A stretch of 64,000 nucleotides of DNA from Parapedobacter lycopersici (GTDB lineage Bacteria > Bacteroidota > Bacteroidia > Sphingobacteriales > Sphingobacteriaceae): contig NZ_JAMSLW010000008.1 of the NCBI RefSeq assembly GCF_024643285.1, positions 1 to 64,000 of the forward strand, given 5' to 3'. The translations under genes and the position numbers were made by a program. Positions 27,417 through 37,293 of the stretch are shown here, piece after piece (position 1 is the stretch's first letter; every line of letters starts with the position of its first letter). Under the pieces are notes generated by a model. That model was not told the origin of the DNA. It did not search any database and saw only the letters and a program-made list of their open reading frames with translations.

Positions 27417-27968
27417 ATGAGTGACATTAAATTAGCAGAAGCCCCTCCGGGGGTGCAGGGATCCGGTTTTTTTGCAACAACCTTGGATAAGGCTATTGGT
27501 TTGGCCCGGGCAAATTCACTGTGGCCTTTGCCTTTTGCAACCTCCTGCTGTGGTATTGAATTTATGGCTACCATGGGTTCTACCTATGATCTCGCCCGTT
27601 TTGGTGCCGAGCGGCCAAGTTTTTCACCCCGTCAGGCTGATATGCTGTTGGTGATGGGGACTATTGCAAAGAAAATGGCTCCGGTATTGCGCCAGGTGTA
27701 TATACAGATGGCCGAACCCCGCTGGGTAATTGCTGTAGGTGCATGTGCTTCGAGTGGGGGTATATTTGATACGTACTCGGTTTTACAGGGGATCGATGAA
27801 GTGATTCCCGTGGACGTATACGTGCCCGGATGTCCACCAAGGCCGGAGGCCATTCTCGATGGGGTGATTCGGCTGCAGGAGATCGTAAAGAATGAACCGT
27901 TAAATAGAAGAAATTCACCGGAGTACAAGGCTTTACTTGAAAAATACGGAATACAAACCAATGGCTAA
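27417..27968 (+). CDS. nuoB: NADH-quinone oxidoreductase subunit B
   Basis: Carries the N2 iron-sulfur cluster next to the quinone site. 183 residues from the ATG at 27417 (MSDIKLAEAPPG). The cluster ligands are seen as ATSCCGIEFMA, then GACASSGGIFD and YVPGCPPRPEA. The frame is open for 8 more codons upstream to 27393, but the conserved part and spacing favour the later ATG. nuoC starts inside its last codons, with 8 bases of overlap. Confidence 0.96.
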   Translation: MSDIKLAEAPPGVQGSGFFATTLDKAIGLARANSLWPLPFATSCCGIEFMATMGSTYDLARFGAERPSFSPRQADMLLVMGTIAKKMAPVLRQVYIQMAEPRWVIAVGACASSGGIFDTYSVLQGIDEVIPVDVYVPGCPPRPEAILDGVIRLQEIVKNEPLNRRNSPEYKALLEKYGIQTNG

Positions 27969-28464
27969 GCTCGACAACCAAACTGTACTTCAGCATCTTC
28001 AAACCCGGTTTACTGATCATATTCAGCAAGTGAGTGAGCCTTACGGGCTGCTAACCATTGAAACGGATACGACACATATTCTGGAGGTTCTCGAGTTTTT
28101 GAAAACGGACAACAATCTGTTGTTTGGTTACCTCACCGATATTACTGCGGTGCATTATCCCGAGCTGGAAAAAGAGTTTGCCGTAGTGTATCATGTGCAC
28201 AGCCTAGTCAATAATATCCGTATCCGGATTAAAGTTTTTCTTGATGGGAACTACCCGGCTATCCCAACCGCTACCGTACTTTGGAATGGCGCCAACTGGA
28301 TGGAAAGAGAAACGTATGATTTTTATGGGATACAGTTTGTTGGTCATCCGGACCTTAGGCGGATATTGAATGTTGATGATATGGAGGTGTTCCCTATGCG
28401 TAAGGAATATCCATTGGAGGACCCTAATAAGGTAGATAAGAAAGATTATTTCTTTGGAAGATAA
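27961..28464 (+). CDS. nuoC: NADH-quinone oxidoreductase subunit C
   Basis: 30-kDa-type subunit of the peripheral arm, 167 residues, separate from NuoD (not fused as in E. coli). The signature is WNGANWMERETYDFYGIQFVGHPDLRRIL, with EYPLEDP near the end. The ATG at 27961 overlaps the nuoB stop, giving translational coupling. An earlier ATG at 27937 lies within nuoB and is less likely. Confidence 0.94.
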   Translation: MAKLDNQTVLQHLQTRFTDHIQQVSEPYGLLTIETDTTHILEVLEFLKTDNNLLFGYLTDITAVHYPELEKEFAVVYHVHSLVNNIRIRIKVFLDGNYPAIPTATVLWNGANWMERETYDFYGIQFVGHPDLRRILNVDDMEVFPMRKEYPLEDPNKVDKKDYFFGR

Positions 28465-28472
28465 GGTGTATT

Positions 28473-29708
28473 ATGAGCGATTCGATTTCGAAGATAACCC
28501 CAAATAAGTTGGTCTATACCGACAACGATCCGCAGGACGAACTGTTTACACTCAACCTCGGACCTACACACCCGGCAACGCACGGCGTATTCCAGAATGT
28601 GTTACAGGTAGACGGTGAACGTATCGTGAGCGGAGTGTCTACCATCGGTTACATTCACCGCGCTTTTGAGAAAATTGCTGAACACCGTCCTTATTATCAA
28701 ATAACACCGCTGACAGATCGACTGAACTATTGCTCGTCGCCAATTAATAACATGGGGTGGCACATGACTGTCGAAAAGCTGCTTGACATCGAATTGCCCA
28801 AAAGGGTGCAATACATGCGTGTTATTGTCATGGAGTTATCGCGTATCGCTGACCACATTATTTGTAATGGCATTTTGGGGGTAGATACGGGTGCATTTTC
28901 CGGATTTCTCTATGTGATGCAGGAGCGGGAATTTATTTATGAGATTTTTGAGGAGATCTGTGGAGCACGATTGACTACCAATATCGGTCGAATCGGAGGA
29001 TTCGAACGCGACTTCAATGAAACTGCATTTGCCAAGATCAGAGAATTCCTGAAACGATTCCCCCCCGTGCTGAAGGAATTTGAAGAGTTGTTTAACCGAA
29101 ACCGCATATTCATTGAACGCACAGCAGACGTGGCTGCTGTAGATGCTGAAACGGCTCTGAACTACAGTTGGAGCGGTCCGATATTGCGTGCGACCGGGGT
29201 AGATTACGATGTACGGGTGAACGAACCATACTCTTCCTATGAAGAATTTGAGTTTGATATCCCGGTGGGAACCAAGGGGGATGTGTATGACCGATTTTTG
29301 GTGCGTAATAATGAGATGTGGGAAAGCCTGAAGATTATTGAGCAGGCCTTGGATAAAATTGAAAAGGAGCCTAAGGGTATTTTCCATGCCGACGTGCCTG
29401 CGTTTTACCTGCCACCAAAAGAGCAGGTGTATAACAACATGGAAGCATTGATCTACCATTTCAAAATTGTAATGGGTGAGATTGACACGCCAAAAACTGA
29501 GGTTTATCATTGTGTAGAAGGAGGCAACGGTGAGCTTGGTTTTTACCTGATCAGCGATGGAGGCAGGTCGCCATACCGGCTGCATTTCCGCCGGCCATCT
29601 TTTATCAATTACCAGATGTATGCGCCAATGAGCAGTGGCATGCTGCTTTCAGATGCCATCATTAATATGAGTAGTTTAAATGTTATAGCAGGAGAACTGG
29701 ATGCTTAG
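28473..29708 (+). CDS. nuoD: NADH-quinone oxidoreductase subunit D
   Basis: 49-kDa-type subunit that forms the quinone pocket with NuoB. 411 residues containing NLGPTHPATHGVFQNVLQVDGE near the start and GYIHRAFEKIAE. The end has GELGFYLISDGGRSPYRLHFRRPSF, followed by an SSLNVIAGELDA-type tail. Its last 8 bases overlap the start of nuoE. Confidence 0.97.
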   Translation: MSDSISKITPNKLVYTDNDPQDELFTLNLGPTHPATHGVFQNVLQVDGERIVSGVSTIGYIHRAFEKIAEHRPYYQITPLTDRLNYCSSPINNMGWHMTVEKLLDIELPKRVQYMRVIVMELSRIADHIICNGILGVDTGAFSGFLYVMQEREFIYEIFEEICGARLTTNIGRIGGFERDFNETAFAKIREFLKRFPPVLKEFEELFNRNRIFIERTADVAAVDAETALNYSWSGPILRATGVDYDVRVNEPYSSYEEFEFDIPVGTKGDVYDRFLVRNNEMWESLKIIEQALDKIEKEPKGIFHADVPAFYLPPKEQVYNNMEALIYHFKIVMGEIDTPKTEVYHCVEGGNGELGFYLISDGGRSPYRLHFRRPSFINYQMYAPMSSGMLLSDAIINMSSLNVIAGELDA

Positions 29709-30243
29709 TGTGAAACATAATGAATCCGTGACTTTTACGGAAGATATGCTTGGCAAATTTGCCGAGATCGTCAGGCGTTATCCGGAAGGGCGGCAAAAAT
29801 CGGCCTTGCTACCCCTGTTACATGAAGTACAGGCTGAATTTGGCTGGCTCAGTGTATCAGCTATGGATAAGGTGGCCGAATACCTCCACCTGGATCCCAT
29901 CGAAGTGTATGAGGTGGCCACATTCTATACCATGTTTTTCTTACAGCCGAAAGGCAGATTCAATTTAGAAGTATGCCGTACAGGTCCATGTTGCCTGGTA
30001 GGTGCCGAGCGAATCATGACACATCTTGAAGAAAAACTGGGTGTAAAAGAAGGTGAAGTGACAGCGGATGGACTATTTAGCTGGCGCGGTGTGGAATGCC
30101 TGGCTGCATGTGGATATGGTCCGGTATTGCAGATAGGGCCGGAGTATACATTCTACGAAAACCTCACAGCGGAAGGTGTGGATGAATTGATCAACGAACT
30201 TAGAAAAAAAGCAGAAGGCGCAAAGCTGGACGCGGATAGCTAA
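29701..30243 (+). CDS. nuoE: NADH-quinone oxidoreductase subunit E
   Basis: 24-kDa-type thioredoxin-fold subunit with a 2Fe-2S cluster (N1a). 180 residues. The cluster cysteines are in CRTGPCCLVG and in GVECLAACGYGPVLQIG. The helical N-terminus (YPEGRQKSALLPLLHEVQAEFGWLS) is typical. It lies between nuoD and nuoF in standard order. Confidence 0.95.
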   Translation: MLSVKHNESVTFTEDMLGKFAEIVRRYPEGRQKSALLPLLHEVQAEFGWLSVSAMDKVAEYLHLDPIEVYEVATFYTMFFLQPKGRFNLEVCRTGPCCLVGAERIMTHLEEKLGVKEGEVTADGLFSWRGVECLAACGYGPVLQIGPEYTFYENLTAEGVDELINELRKKAEGAKLDADS

Positions 30244-30248
30244 TTATT

Positions 30249-31601
30249 ATGGCTCGTAAGTTATTACTGACGCATATCGATATCCCGGGCATTAACACCT
30301 TTGAGGTGTACCGCCAAAAGGGAGGGTACCGTGCGGTTGAAAAAGCACTGAAAACGCTTACACCCGACGATGTGCTGGAGGAAGTGAAAAAATCGGGTTT
30401 GCGCGGACGGGGCGGAGCAGGATTCCCAACGGGAATGAAATGGAGTTTTTTGGCCAAACCGGAGGGGATACCCCGCTACCTGGTGTGCAATGGTGATGAA
30501 TCTGAACCGGGTACATTTAAGGATCGCTACCTGATGACGCATATTCCGCATGCGTTGATTGAAGGGATGATTGTTTCCAGTTATGCGCTGGGGGCAAACA
30601 CCTCTTACATTTATGTGCGTGGGGAGATGATGCCGCAGATCCGCATTCTCGAAAAAGCGATTGCGGAGGCGAAGCATGCGGGTTTTCTGGGTAAAAATAT
30701 CCTGGGCTCGGGCTTCGATCTGGAACTTTTTGTACAACCCGGTGGCGGCGCTTATATCTGTGGTGAAGAAACTGCGCTGTTGGAATCACTGGAAGGCAAA
30801 CGGGGCAACCCGCGGATAAAGCCACCCTTTCCGGCTGTATCGGGCCTTTATAATTGCCCAACTGTTGTAAACAATGTGGAATCAATTGCCGCTGTAGTAC
30901 CCATTATTAATGATGGCGGTGAAGAATACGCCAAAATCGGGGTGGAGCGCAGTACCGGCACCAAACTCATTTCTGCAGGCGGAAACGTGAAAAACCCTGG
31001 GGTATATGAAATTGAGCTGGGGCTTTCGGTTGAGGAGTTTTTATATTCAGATGAATACTGTGGCGGTATCGCCAATGGCAAACGCCTTAAAGCCGTAGTA
31101 GCCGGTGGTTCTTCGGTTCCCATTTTGCCGGCTAACCTGATCTTGAAGACATTGAAAGGTGAATCGCGGCTGATGACGTATGAATCATTGGCTGATGGTG
31201 GTTTTCAAAGCGGTACTATGCTTGGTTCGGGTGGTTTTATCGCTTTTGACGAAGATCAGTGTATTGTGCGGAACACGTGGAACTTTACACGGTTTTATCA
31301 TCACGAAAGCTGCGGACAATGTTCACCATGCCGTGAAGGGACAGGCTGGATGGAAAAGGTGCTGCATAAAATTGAACACGGCCATGGATCTTTTAGTGAT
31401 ATCGATTTACTGGTTAATGTGGCTAAAAATATTGAAGGTAATACAATATGCCCGCTTGGAGATGCCGCGGCATGGCCTGTAGCCAGTGCTATCCGGCATT
31501 TCAGGGATGAATTTGAATGGCATGTAACGAATGGTGCGGAGGCCCGGCAGCGCAATTATGGTTTGGCCAATTATGCCGATCCGCTTGAACCCGTGGTATA
31601 A
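30249..31601 (+). CDS. nuoF: NADH-quinone oxidoreductase subunit F
   Basis: NADH- and FMN-binding subunit with a 4Fe-4S cluster (N3). 450 residues. SGLRGRGGAGFPTGMKWSF and CNGDESEPGTFKDR form the NADH/FMN site. YICGEETALLESLEGKRGNPR continues it, and ESCGQCSPCREGTGWM plus NTICPLGDAAAWP hold the four cluster cysteines. It is complete. Confidence 0.97.
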   Translation: MARKLLLTHIDIPGINTFEVYRQKGGYRAVEKALKTLTPDDVLEEVKKSGLRGRGGAGFPTGMKWSFLAKPEGIPRYLVCNGDESEPGTFKDRYLMTHIPHALIEGMIVSSYALGANTSYIYVRGEMMPQIRILEKAIAEAKHAGFLGKNILGSGFDLELFVQPGGGAYICGEETALLESLEGKRGNPRIKPPFPAVSGLYNCPTVVNNVESIAAVVPIINDGGEEYAKIGVERSTGTKLISAGGNVKNPGVYEIELGLSVEEFLYSDEYCGGIANGKRLKAVVAGGSSVPILPANLILKTLKGESRLMTYESLADGGFQSGTMLGSGGFIAFDEDQCIVRNTWNFTRFYHHESCGQCSPCREGTGWMEKVLHKIEHGHGSFSDIDLLVNVAKNIEGNTICPLGDAAAWPVASAIRHFRDEFEWHVTNGAEARQRNYGLANYADPLEPVV

Positions 31602-31672
31602 GGATTAAACAGGACGAGAGAACAGTTGCCGAACTATATGGTTGACTAAGCAAATCGTTAAAAGCTAAGAAC

Positions 31673-32689
31673 ATGGCTGAGGATATAAAGTTTAAGGTAA
31701 GCATAGATGGTATTCCGGTAGAAGTACCCCCAGGTACAACAATTCTGAATGCTGCCCGCCAGATCGGCGGCGATATTGTGCCACCTGCTATGTGTTATTA
31801 TTCCAAACTGGAGGGTAGTGGGGGCAAATGCCGCACATGCCTGGTAAAAGTAAGTAAAGGATCAGAAAAAGACCCCCGTCCCATGCCTAAGCTGGTAGCT
31901 TCGTGCAGGACTACGGTAATGGATGGCATGGAAGTGCAGAATATCACCTCTCCGGAGGTAATTGAAGCCCGCCGCGGGGTCGTGGAAATGCTGTTGATCA
32001 ATCATCCGCTGGACTGCCCCGTTTGTGACCAAGCCGGAGAATGTCATCTGCAGGACCTGGGTTATGAACATGGATTGGAGGGAACCCGCTATGAATTTGA
32101 GCGGCGTACATTTGACAAAATAGATATCGGAGATAAAGTGCAGCTGCACATGACAAGATGCATTCTGTGTTATCGTTGTGTGTTTGTAGCCGATCAGCTC
32201 ACGCCACAGCGGGTACATGGTATTCTGGGACGCGGTGATGCGGCTGAAATCTCGACCTATATTAAGAATGCCATTGATAATGATTTCTCTGGAAACGTTA
32301 TTGATGTATGCCCTGTAGGTGCGTTAACAGACAAGACTTTCCGTTTCAAGAATCGCGTCTGGTTTACAAAACCGGTTGATGCACACCGCGATTGCCCCAC
32401 CTGTAGTGGAAAAGTAACACTGTGGTATAAGGGTGAAGAGGTGTTGCGTGTAACTGCGCGGAAGGATGAATATGGAGAGGTAGAAGAATTTATATGCAAT
32501 ACCTGCCGTTTTGAGCAAAAGGCTACGTCCGACTGGGTGATTGAAGGACCGCGTAAGATAAAGCATACTTCCGTCATTTCGGCCAATCACTATGAACAGC
32601 TACGTCCACCGGCTGTGGTCAAAAAGAATCTGACATTACAGGAGGCAAATAAAGAACAGTTTGAACGGGCAGACCGGCTGCTACCTTAG
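31673..32689 (+). CDS. nuoG: NADH-quinone oxidoreductase subunit G, short form
   Basis: 338 residues, against 750-900 in classical NuoG. The N-terminal part is complete: a 2Fe-2S ferredoxin domain (CYYSKLEGSGGKCRTCLVKV), the His-Cys3 cluster segment (LDCPVCDQAGECHLQDLGYEHG), and a 4Fe-4S segment (MTRCILCYRC ... VIDVCPVGALTDK). A CPTCSGKVTLWYKGEEVLRV segment follows, which is the beginning of the molybdopterin-oxidoreductase-like region. The protein then ends, so nearly all of the large molybdopterin-type domain is missing. A clean stop, intact motifs and normal downstream genes argue for a genuine short subunit, not a broken one. Short NuoG forms are known in this phylum. Confidence 0.92.
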   Translation: MAEDIKFKVSIDGIPVEVPPGTTILNAARQIGGDIVPPAMCYYSKLEGSGGKCRTCLVKVSKGSEKDPRPMPKLVASCRTTVMDGMEVQNITSPEVIEARRGVVEMLLINHPLDCPVCDQAGECHLQDLGYEHGLEGTRYEFERRTFDKIDIGDKVQLHMTRCILCYRCVFVADQLTPQRVHGILGRGDAAEISTYIKNAIDNDFSGNVIDVCPVGALTDKTFRFKNRVWFTKPVDAHRDCPTCSGKVTLWYKGEEVLRVTARKDEYGEVEEFICNTCRFEQKATSDWVIEGPRKIKHTSVISANHYEQLRPPAVVKKNLTLQEANKEQFERADRLLP

Positions 32690-32780
32690 GAAGATGACCC
32701 CAAGCGGCGGACCAATGAAAAGAAGAGCTGACTTGAAGATGCCAGCTGATGGCTACAGTTCATGTCAATATGAATAGTTT

Positions 32781-33818
32781 ATGGAATTAGCATTTGTGAT
32801 CGAAAAATTTGTGTTGGTGACCATTGTATTTGTCATCTCCCTTGTCGTTGCCATGTATTCTACATTGGCTGAACGTAAAGTGGCGGGTTTTATGCAAGAT
32901 CGTTTCGGTCCGGATCGTGCGGGACCTTTTGGCATCCTACAACCCCTGTGTGACGGAGGTAAGTTTTTCTTCAAGGAGGAGATCATTCCCGCCGGAGCAC
33001 ATAAGCCGCTGTTCATTCTGGGACCTACAATTGCTATTATTACGGCTTGTATCGGAAGTGCTGTGATCCCCTGGGGTCAATCATTAACGATAGGTGACCG
33101 GATTATTGAGTTACAGGTGACCGACATTAACGTGGGCGTCTTATACATATTTGGTGTTGTTGCATTAGGTGTATATGGCATTATGCTGGGCGGATGGGCT
33201 TCCAACAATAAATTTTCACTCATGGGAGCCGTGCGTGCGGCCTCGCAGAGTATTAGTTACGAGCTGGCAATGGGCCTGTCGTTAATTGCCCTGCTTATGG
33301 TAACGCAGTCGCTTTCATTAAGAGAAATTGTAGCACAGCAGTCGGGCTTTGTCAATTGGAATATATGGGTGCAACCCCTCGGGTTCCTGATTTTCCTCGT
33401 CTGTGCTTTTGCAGAATGTAATCGGGTGCCCTTTGATTTACCGGAATGTGAAACCGAATTGATCGGTGGGTACAACGTGGAGTATTCCTCCATGAAACTG
33501 GGGTTGTATATGTTTTCCGAATACATCAATATGTTTGTGTCGTCGGCATTAATGTCGGCACTCTATTTCGGCGGCTACAACTTTCCCTTCATGTATGATC
33601 TGGGACTATCGCAGAATTGGATTACGATTATTGGCGTTATTGTATTCTTTGTCAAGATATTTGCGTTCATCTTTTTCTTCATGTGGATACGGTGGACGCT
33701 TCCGCGTTTCCGCTATGATCAGTTGATGAATCTCGGATGGAAAATGCTTATCCCGTTGGCTATTGCCAATATTGTATTGACAGGTGTCATTACTATTATA
33801 AAAGATACTTTTTTTTAA
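32781..33818 (+). CDS. nuoH: NADH-quinone oxidoreductase subunit H
   Basis: Membrane subunit joining the peripheral arm to the proton pumps and forming part of the quinone channel. 345 residues, eight or nine helices. Conserved loops include LAERKVAGFMQDRFGPDRAGPFGILQPLCDGGKFFFKEE, RAASQSISYELAMGLSL, and AECNRVPFDLPECETELIGGYNVEYSSMK. About 90 bases without a signal separate it from nuoG. Confidence 0.97.
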   Translation: MELAFVIEKFVLVTIVFVISLVVAMYSTLAERKVAGFMQDRFGPDRAGPFGILQPLCDGGKFFFKEEIIPAGAHKPLFILGPTIAIITACIGSAVIPWGQSLTIGDRIIELQVTDINVGVLYIFGVVALGVYGIMLGGWASNNKFSLMGAVRAASQSISYELAMGLSLIALLMVTQSLSLREIVAQQSGFVNWNIWVQPLGFLIFLVCAFAECNRVPFDLPECETELIGGYNVEYSSMKLGLYMFSEYINMFVSSALMSALYFGGYNFPFMYDLGLSQNWITIIGVIVFFVKIFAFIFFFMWIRWTLPRFRYDQLMNLGWKMLIPLAIANIVLTGVITIIKDTFF

Positions 33819-33884
33819 GAAATTTGGCGGCGTGAATTCTGCTTACTGAAAAGATAGCGGAACGCAGCAATAAAGAGAGATAAA

Positions 33885-34406
33885 ATGCAATCGCTAAGCA
33901 ATAGGAAGAAAGTACTGGAACAGAAACCCATGAATTTCTGGGAGCGAATTTACCTCCCGGCCATTTTCCAGGGACTCTCCATTACCATCAAGCACTTTTT
34001 TAAGCGGATACCTACAGTACGTTATCCAGAGGTGAAGCGCCCCTATTCCAAGAATTTCAGGGGGCAGCATTCATTAAAACGAGACGAACAGGGACGTGAG
34101 CGCTGTACAGCCTGTGGCTTATGCGCACTCTCCTGCCCGGCGGAAGCGATCAGCATGATCTCGGCCGAACGTCAGAAAGGGGAAGAACACCTTTATCGGG
34201 AAGAGAAATATGCCGCAGTTTATGAAATCAATATGCTGCGTTGTATATTCTGTGGGCTTTGTGAAGAGGCATGCCCTAAGGAAGCGATTTACCTGGATGG
34301 TGAACACGTAACCGCAGATTACCTGCGTAAGGATTTTATTTACGGTAAAGATAAACTGGTAGAACCCAGGTTTGATTTCGTAAAAGAAGGGGAAACGACA
34401 ACCTGA
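33885..34406 (+). CDS. nuoI: NADH-quinone oxidoreductase subunit I
   Basis: Carries two 4Fe-4S clusters (N6a and N6b). 173 residues. Two ferredoxin motifs are visible: CTACGLCALSCPAEAI and CIFCGLCEEACPKEAI. The N-terminal region (ERIYLPAIFQGLSITIKHFF) is the membrane-associated helix. Confidence 0.96.
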   Translation: MQSLSNRKKVLEQKPMNFWERIYLPAIFQGLSITIKHFFKRIPTVRYPEVKRPYSKNFRGQHSLKRDEQGRERCTACGLCALSCPAEAISMISAERQKGEEHLYREEKYAAVYEINMLRCIFCGLCEEACPKEAIYLDGEHVTADYLRKDFIYGKDKLVEPRFDFVKEGETTT

Positions 34407-34427
34407 CTATTTTAGCCTGATAAAACC

Positions 34428-34925
34428 ATGAGCGTTTTTTATTTTGTAGCTTTTTTATCCATATTTTTTGCCTTAATGACCATTTTTACTAAAAATCCGG
34501 TACATAGTGTGCTGTATTTGGTCATTACCTTCTTTACATTTACGGTGCACTATATTCTATTGAATGCACAGTTCCTGGCCGTCGTTAATTTCATCGTGTA
34601 TATGGGCGCCATCATGGTGCTTTTCTTATTCGTGCTGATGTTGCTCAACTTAAACAAGGATACGGAACCGCTGAAATCCAATCTGGTAAAATTGATGGGT
34701 GTAATCGCCGGTGCGTGTTTGTTGCTTACAGTGGGCGGTTCACTTCGCGTACTGGAAATATCCCAGCCCATCGTCATGAAAAACCCGGATATTGGGCTCG
34801 TTGGAAACTTGGGCAAAGTGTTGTTCAGCGACTTTCTTTTGCCGTTTGAGATTTCATCGATTTTACTATTGACTGCCATGGTGGGCGCGGTGTTGCTGGC
34901 CAAAAACGAACCTAAAAAAGCATAA
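34428..34925 (+). CDS. nuoJ: NADH-quinone oxidoreductase subunit J
   Basis: Membrane subunit with five helices, 165 residues. FTKNPVHSVLYLVITFFTFTVHYILLNAQFLAVVNFIVYMGAIMVLFLFVLMLLNL is the family core, with the pi-bulge helix region. The stop codon is directly followed by the nuoK ATG without a gap. Confidence 0.94.
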   Translation: MSVFYFVAFLSIFFALMTIFTKNPVHSVLYLVITFFTFTVHYILLNAQFLAVVNFIVYMGAIMVLFLFVLMLLNLNKDTEPLKSNLVKLMGVIAGACLLLTVGGSLRVLEISQPIVMKNPDIGLVGNLGKVLFSDFLLPFEISSILLLTAMVGAVLLAKNEPKKA

Positions 34926-35255
34926 ATGGAGACGATTGTAGAAAACATCCAGGGAGTTCCGCTTAACCATTACATTTTATTCTGCAGCATTATCTTCACC
35001 ATCGGTGTTATCGGTGTGCTGATCCGCAGAAATGTCATCATTATTATGATGTCCATTGAGTTGATGCTGAATTCGGTAAACTTGCTGCTAACGGCTTTTT
35101 CTGCACATAGCGGGGATCCGGCAGGGCAGGTTTTTGTGTTTTTCATCATGGCGCTTGCCGCGGCAGAAGTAGCGGTAGGGTTGGCAATTATCGTAATGGT
35201 ATACCGCAATACACGATCAGTGGATATTAATGCATTGAACCGCTTGCGGGGATGA
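34926..35255 (+). CDS. nuoK: NADH-quinone oxidoreductase subunit K
   Basis: Small three-helix membrane subunit, 109 residues. The two membrane glutamates used in proton transfer are in MSIELMLNSVNLLL and AAAEVAVGLAIIV. It is followed by about 95 bases before nuoL with no clear signal. Confidence 0.95.
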   Translation: METIVENIQGVPLNHYILFCSIIFTIGVIGVLIRRNVIIIMMSIELMLNSVNLLLTAFSAHSGDPAGQVFVFFIMALAAAEVAVGLAIIVMVYRNTRSVDINALNRLRG

Positions 35256-35349
35256 TGGGACTTTTGCCGCACTTGGGCAAGGTATATCGGCTGGGCGGAT
35301 TGCCGGATACAGGATACTACGGAGATAAACGGAAAATATATTCATAAAC

Positions 35350-37269
35350 ATGATAGATTTAATTTGGTTAATTCCCTTGTTACCGCTGGTTGGTTTTCTG
35401 ATCAATGGATTGGCAAGGAATGTATTGCCAAAATCATTGGTTGGTGCGATCGGGAGCGGAGTGGTACTGGCTGCGTTTTTACTAAGCTGCGGAGTGTTTT
35501 CGTCTGTTTACGCTGCACGTCAGGCAGGAGAAACGGCGACTTTTATTCAGCCCATCTTTCAATGGATTGGAGCGGGAGATCTTAGTGTATCAATGTCCTT
35601 TCTGGTGGACCCGCTGAGCGCAATCATGTTGCTCATTGTGACGGGAATAGGCTTCTTGATCCATGTATACTCGATTGGCTATATGAAACACGATGCGGGG
35701 TTTGCAAAATTCTTTGCTTTCCTCAACTTGTTTATCTTCTTTATGCTGCTCCTGGTACTGGGTTCCAATTACGTGGTCATGTTTATCGGATGGGAAGGCG
35801 TTGGGCTTTGTTCATACCTGCTTATTGGCTTTTGGTTTACCAACACCGCTTACGCAGGCGCAGCCAAGAAAGCCTTCGTTATGAACCGCATCGGCGATCT
35901 GGGTTTCCTTATCGCAGTATTTCTCATTTTCGCTACTTTCGGAACACTGGAGTTTTCCCAAATATTCCCCCAGGCCGCAGGTATGACGACCGGAGACATT
36001 ACATTGTTGCTCATTACCTTGCTGCTGTTTATCGCTGCAACGGGTAAATCGGCTCAAATTCCATTATTTACCTGGTTACCTGATGCCATGGCCGGACCCA
36101 CACCGGTTTCCGCGTTGATACATGCTGCTACCATGGTAACTGCAGGTATTTATATGATCGCCAGATCCAATATCTTGTTTACGCTTTCTCCGATAACCCT
36201 GCAAATTGTTGCAGCCATCGGCCTGTGTACAGCGTTGTTGGCAGCGGCGATCGCAATAACCCAGAATGACATCAAGAAAGTACTGGCTTATTCTACGGTT
36301 TCCCAATTGGGCTACATGTTCCTGGGGTTGGGTGTGGGTGCATTTACCGGTGCATTTTTCCACGTCATCACGCATGCCTTTTTTAAGGGGCTGTTGTTTC
36401 TTGGGGCTGGATCGGTGATTCATGCGATGAGCAATGAACAGGATATGCGGCATATGGGCGGACTCCGGAAGCAGTTGCCTATAACATACTTTACCATGTT
36501 GATGGGTACAATTGCCATCGCCGGTATCCCGCCGCTCTCGGGATTTTTCTCTAAGGATGAGATTCTGGCGCATGCATTTGCCACAAATAAATTGTTGTGG
36601 ATATTAGGCTTTATCGGCGCTTTATTTACGGCGTTTTATATGTTTAGGATGTTATTTCTGACTTTTTTTGGAAAATTCAGAGGCTCAGCTGAACAGGCAA
36701 ATCACGTGCACGAATCACCTGTGACCATGACGATACCATTGATCGTCCTGGCGGTACTTTCAGTAATCGGTGGAATGCTGAATGTTCCCGCTGCACTGGG
36801 AGGAAGCCATGCTCTTGCTGAATTCTTATCCCCCGTATTTGCGGACTCTGCGGCGCGGTCGGAAGCCTTCCATTTAGCCCATAGTACTGAATATTTGCTC
36901 ATGGGTGTTTCGGCGATCGGCGCCATTGTGATGGCCATCGTGGCATATCGGAAATACATTAGCAATGCCGCAGTGCCGGCAGCTGATGGGGCGCCCCGTG
37001 GGGTACTTTCCCGGCTCTCTTATCATAAGTTTTATGTCGATGAACTGTACGACAGGCTTATCGTTCGCCCGTTGAATGGCTTATCTGTCTTCTTTTACCG
37101 TTTTACAGACAGGGGCGGAATTGATGGACTGGTAAACGGGCTTGGTAAGACAATTGGTGAAACGGGTAAAGGCCTACGGCTATTGCAAAGCGGCAATGTC
37201 GGATTTTATATCTTTATGATGGTCATTGCTGCAGCGGCACTATTGGCCTATGGTTTTTTTAACCTTTAA
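35350..37269 (+). CDS. nuoL: NADH-quinone oxidoreductase subunit L
   Basis: Distal antiporter-like proton pump subunit, 639 residues. It carries VGLCSYLLIGFWF, FTWLPDAMAGPTPVSALIHAATMVTAGIYMIAR and LAYSTVSQLGYMFLGLGVG, with the key lysine and glutamate positions kept. The final helix (FYIFMMVIAAAALLAYGF) anchors the long lateral helix expected before it. Confidence 0.96.
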   Translation: MIDLIWLIPLLPLVGFLINGLARNVLPKSLVGAIGSGVVLAAFLLSCGVFSSVYAARQAGETATFIQPIFQWIGAGDLSVSMSFLVDPLSAIMLLIVTGIGFLIHVYSIGYMKHDAGFAKFFAFLNLFIFFMLLLVLGSNYVVMFIGWEGVGLCSYLLIGFWFTNTAYAGAAKKAFVMNRIGDLGFLIAVFLIFATFGTLEFSQIFPQAAGMTTGDITLLLITLLLFIAATGKSAQIPLFTWLPDAMAGPTPVSALIHAATMVTAGIYMIARSNILFTLSPITLQIVAAIGLCTALLAAAIAITQNDIKKVLAYSTVSQLGYMFLGLGVGAFTGAFFHVITHAFFKGLLFLGAGSVIHAMSNEQDMRHMGGLRKQLPITYFTMLMGTIAIAGIPPLSGFFSKDEILAHAFATNKLLWILGFIGALFTAFYMFRMLFLTFFGKFRGSAEQANHVHESPVTMTIPLIVLAVLSVIGGMLNVPAALGGSHALAEFLSPVFADSAARSEAFHLAHSTEYLLMGVSAIGAIVMAIVAYRKYISNAAVPAADGAPRGVLSRLSYHKFYVDELYDRLIVRPLNGLSVFFYRFTDRGGIDGLVNGLGKTIGETGKGLRLLQSGNVGFYIFMMVIAAAALLAYGFFNL

Positions 37270-37293
37270 TTACGGGGAAATTATATCGCGTAC

